Source of the DNA: Methylotenera sp. UBA6020
Lineage (GTDB): Bacteria > Pseudomonadota > Gammaproteobacteria > Burkholderiales > Methylophilaceae
NCBI GenBank assembly: GCA_002429455.1
Contig: DIZU01000112.1
Location: forward strand, 1 to 9,451
Length of the DNA: 9,451 bases
Reading direction: 5' to 3'
The translations under genes were made by a program, and so were the position numbers. The notes under the pieces were generated by a model that saw only the letters and a program-made list of their open reading frames with translations, did not search any database and was not told the DNA's origin. Positions 7,825-9,451 of the stretch are shown here, piece after piece (within the stretch, counting starts at the first letter, position 1; each line of letters opens with the position of its first letter).

Positions 7825-9015
7825 TTGTTGCATCTCAAATTTATAAAAACCACTTTAAGTCTGCTTATCTTATCTAGCTTGTTGCTGATGACTGCTTGTA
7901 GCAGTATTGCTGATATTAAAACTGACCTATCTGAGCGCATGTTTGGACGCGACGCTACTGAACAACTTGAGCCATTGGCTGAGATTAAGGAAACTGCTAC
8001 ATCCAAAATACTATGGCAAGCCAAGCTAGGTGAGGCTGGAGATTTTGAATTTTCGCCAGTGATTGAAGCGGGCTATGCGTATGCTGCCAGTGCGAATGGC
8101 GAAGTTGTTAAGTTGGACGCGACCAATGGTAGCCAAGTGTGGCGTGTGAATGCGGGCGAAAAGCTATCAGGTGGCGTGGGTGTCGGTGGTAGTCTGGTGA
8201 TGGTCGGTACGCAAAAAGGCGTTATTTATGCTTACGATATTGCAGGTAAACTGCAATGGAAATCTAAGCTAAGCAGCGAGGTCCTCAGTGCCCCAAGATA
8301 TTTTGACGGTCTGGTGATCGTGCGCACAGGGGATAGCCGTATTTATGGCATTAATGCCAATGATGGTAGCCGTAAATGGGTTTATGATCGTACAAGCCCT
8401 TCACTCACGTTACGTAGTAGTGCTGGCGTAGTGGTGGATGGTGGTGCTGTTTATGCTGGTTTTGCCGGAGGTAAACTGATTGCAATACGTGCCGATAACG
8501 GCAAAGCCTTGTGGGAAGCTTCTGTTGCACAGCCTAAAGGCGTTACCGAGATTGAGCGTATTGCAGATATTACCAGTTTGCCGGTGGTCGATGGACCGCT
8601 GATTTATGCAGTTGCTTACCAAGGCAGGATCGCAGCGGTTGATAGACTTTCTGGCCGCGTGGTTTGGAACCGGGACATTTCTAGTCTATCTGGTTTGAGT
8701 GCAGAAGATGCGCGAATTTTTGTGTCGCATGCGGCTGGCTCGGTCTATGCGCTTGACTACTCAACTGGTAAGACTTTTTGGCGGCAAGCGGCACTCAAGA
8801 ATCGTCATTTAAGCGCACCTGTACCGATGGGAAGTTTAATTGCGGTTGGCGATGTTGAAGGCAATGTGCATTTTTTGAGCCGTGAAGACGGCGCATTAGC
8901 CTCTAGAGTCAAGACCCATAACAGCCCAATCATGCCGCAAATGGCGCTTGTAAACAGCAATACCGTACTTGCACAAACACGTGATGGCGGTATTTTTGCT
9001 ATTCAAGTCAAATAA
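7825..9015 (+). CDS. bamB: BamB, outer-membrane beta-barrel assembly lipoprotein
   Basis: 396 residues, close to E. coli BamB (392). BamB is an eight-bladed beta-propeller lipoprotein of the BAM complex that binds BamA and aids insertion of outer-membrane proteins. Seen: a lipoprotein signal (about 1–24) with LMTAC and lipidated Cys25; PQQ-like propeller repeats that close with G-x-x-x-W at Trp106, 145, 185, 230, 281 and 319; the family-specific block LRSSAGVVVDGGAVYAGF (197–214); and EIERIADITSLPVVDG (242–257), which matches the BamB EIDRLSDVDTTP region known to contact BamA. No in-frame ATG or GTG precedes the signal peptide; the first in-frame ATG falls inside it (Met22 of LMTAC). The start is therefore TTG at 7825 (or 7828). 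The gene ends TAATGA. It sits between yfgM and der as in most Proteobacteria. Confidence 0.94.
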   Translation: MLHLKFIKTTLSLLILSSLLLMTACSSIADIKTDLSERMFGRDATEQLEPLAEIKETATSKILWQAKLGEAGDFEFSPVIEAGYAYAASANGEVVKLDATNGSQVWRVNAGEKLSGGVGVGGSLVMVGTQKGVIYAYDIAGKLQWKSKLSSEVLSAPRYFDGLVIVRTGDSRIYGINANDGSRKWVYDRTSPSLTLRSSAGVVVDGGAVYAGFAGGKLIAIRADNGKALWEASVAQPKGVTEIERIADITSLPVVDGPLIYAVAYQGRIAAVDRLSGRVVWNRDISSLSGLSAEDARIFVSHAAGSVYALDYSTGKTFWRQAALKNRHLSAPVPMGSLIAVGDVEGNVHFLSREDGALASRVKTHNSPIMPQMALVNSNTVLAQTRDGGIFAIQVK

Positions 9016-9064
9016 TGAGTAATTGTATTGGCTTAATTGCCTGCAGTTGCTATTTCAAGAATTA

Positions 9065-9088
9065 CTTAGCTTTATAAGCTTAAGTTTT
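9065..9088 (+). terminator. Weak terminator-like hairpin after bamB
   Basis: CTTAGCTT (9065–9072) pairs with AAGCTTAAG (9076–9084) around a TAT loop, giving 8 pairs with one bulged T at 9081, followed by TTTT at 9085–9088. The stem has only three G-C pairs, so termination would be partial at best. It lies 50 nt after the bamB stop and 52 nt before der. It could equally be chance in AT-rich spacer. Confidence 0.3.
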
Positions 9089-9122
9089 AGATTCTTTGAG
9101 TTTAGAATCAATTAGCTTAAGC
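9078..9122 (+). other. Nested inverted repeats in the der leader, alternative to the upstream hairpin
   Basis: GCTTAAG at 9078–9084 is complementary to CTTAAGC at 9116–9122, and inside it GATTCT (9090–9095) is complementary to AGAATC (9104–9109) with an 8-nt loop. This fold needs the same bases (9078–9084) that close the terminator-like hairpin at 9065–9084, so the two cannot form together. The rest of the 9016–9140 spacer holds nothing else that I can name: AT-rich sequence with a TATAAG at 9073–9078 but no well-spaced −35 box. Confidence 0.45.
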
Positions 9123-9140
9123 ACCATTTAGAAGGCCCGC

Positions 9141-9451
9141 ATGATACCTACCATTGTTTTGGTTGGCCGACCTAACGTCGGCAAATCTACTTTATTTAAT
9201 CGACTCACCAAAAGTCGTGATGCCCTTGTCGCAGACTTACCTGGGCTTACGCGTGACCGCCATTATGGCCGTGGTATTGGTGCTGGTCAGCCTTATTTGG
9301 TGGTAGATACCGGTGGTTTTGAGCCAAATACCGATAGCGGTATTCTTAAAGCTATGGCAGTACAAACCTTGCTTGCTATTGATGAAGCCGATGTCATTAT
9401 TTTCATGGTAGACGGTCGCCAGGGCGCTACTCCGCAAGACATGGAAATCGC
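9141..9451 (+). CDS. der: Der (EngA), double-domain ribosome-assembly GTPase (3' truncated)
   Basis: 103 complete codons are visible before the window ends. Der is an essential GTPase with two tandem G domains and a KH-like tail that acts in 50S subunit maturation. Seen in the first G domain: G1/P-loop GRPNVGKS (9–16), the switch/G2 region with Thr37 in [12 protein letters not shown] (32–43), and G3 DTGGF (56–60), followed by the conserved [13 protein letters not shown] stretch. The G4 motif of this domain, the second G domain and the KH domain are beyond the edge. ATG at 9141 follows GAAGG at 9131–9135. The order bamB–der is standard. A 125-nt spacer, long for this block, leaves room for its own promoter or attenuation. 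Confidence 0.97.
   Translation, partial: MIPTIVLVGRPNVGKSTLFNRLTKSRDALVADLPGLTRDRHYGRGIGAGQPYLVVDTGGFEPNTDSGILKAMAVQTLLAIDEADVIIFMVDGRQGATPQDMEI

Noticed and set aside
1..9451. Mobile element, phage, CRISPR or defence/toxin system
   Set aside because: No transposase, integrase, repeat array, tRNA or defence-type domain was found on either strand. Every long frame belongs to a housekeeping or ABC gene.

Overview
The window looks like a housekeeping block from a betaproteobacterial chromosome. The gene order rlmN – pilW/pilF – rodZ – ispG – hisS – (two ABC ATPases) – yfgM – bamB – der is the classic proteobacterial rlmN-to-der neighbourhood. The long-form IspG, the PilW/PilF pilotin in second place and the AT-leaning base composition best fit a low-GC betaproteobacterium such as a methylotroph of the Methylophilaceae (Methylotenera-like). 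That family assignment is inference; the proteobacterial assignment is solid. All genes are on the + strand, so the whole window reads as one co-directional block. Both edge genes are cut: rlmN lacks its 5' part and der lacks its 3' part.

Left part (1–5310): rlmN (radical-SAM 23S rRNA/tRNA methyltransferase), pilW (TPR lipoprotein for type IV pilus secretin assembly), rodZ (membrane-anchored cell-shape protein), ispG (Fe-S enzyme of the MEP isoprenoid pathway) and hisS (histidyl-tRNA synthetase). Junctions are overlaps of a few bases or gaps of 2–3 nt, so translation is probably coupled throughout.

Middle part (5342–7053): two overlapping ABC ATPase genes of the peptide/nickel (Opp/Dpp/Yej) class, with no permease or binding-protein gene beside them. 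They sit between hisS and yfgM, where most relatives known to me have no insertion. Together they resemble the two halves of the fused E. coli YejF.

Right part (7120–9451): yfgM (SecYEG/PpiD-associated TPR protein), bamB (outer-membrane beta-barrel assembly lipoprotein) and der (ribosome-assembly GTPase). yfgM and bamB are separated by a perfect 19-bp AT-rich inverted repeat, and bamB appears to start at TTG. The 125-nt bamB–der gap is the longest non-coding stretch and can fold into two mutually exclusive hairpins.

No tRNA, rRNA, CRISPR array, insertion sequence, phage gene or integrase was seen. I found no convincing undescribed system. The points worth a second look are the orphan ATPase pair, the inverted repeat, the ispG/hisS junction and the bamB–der leader.
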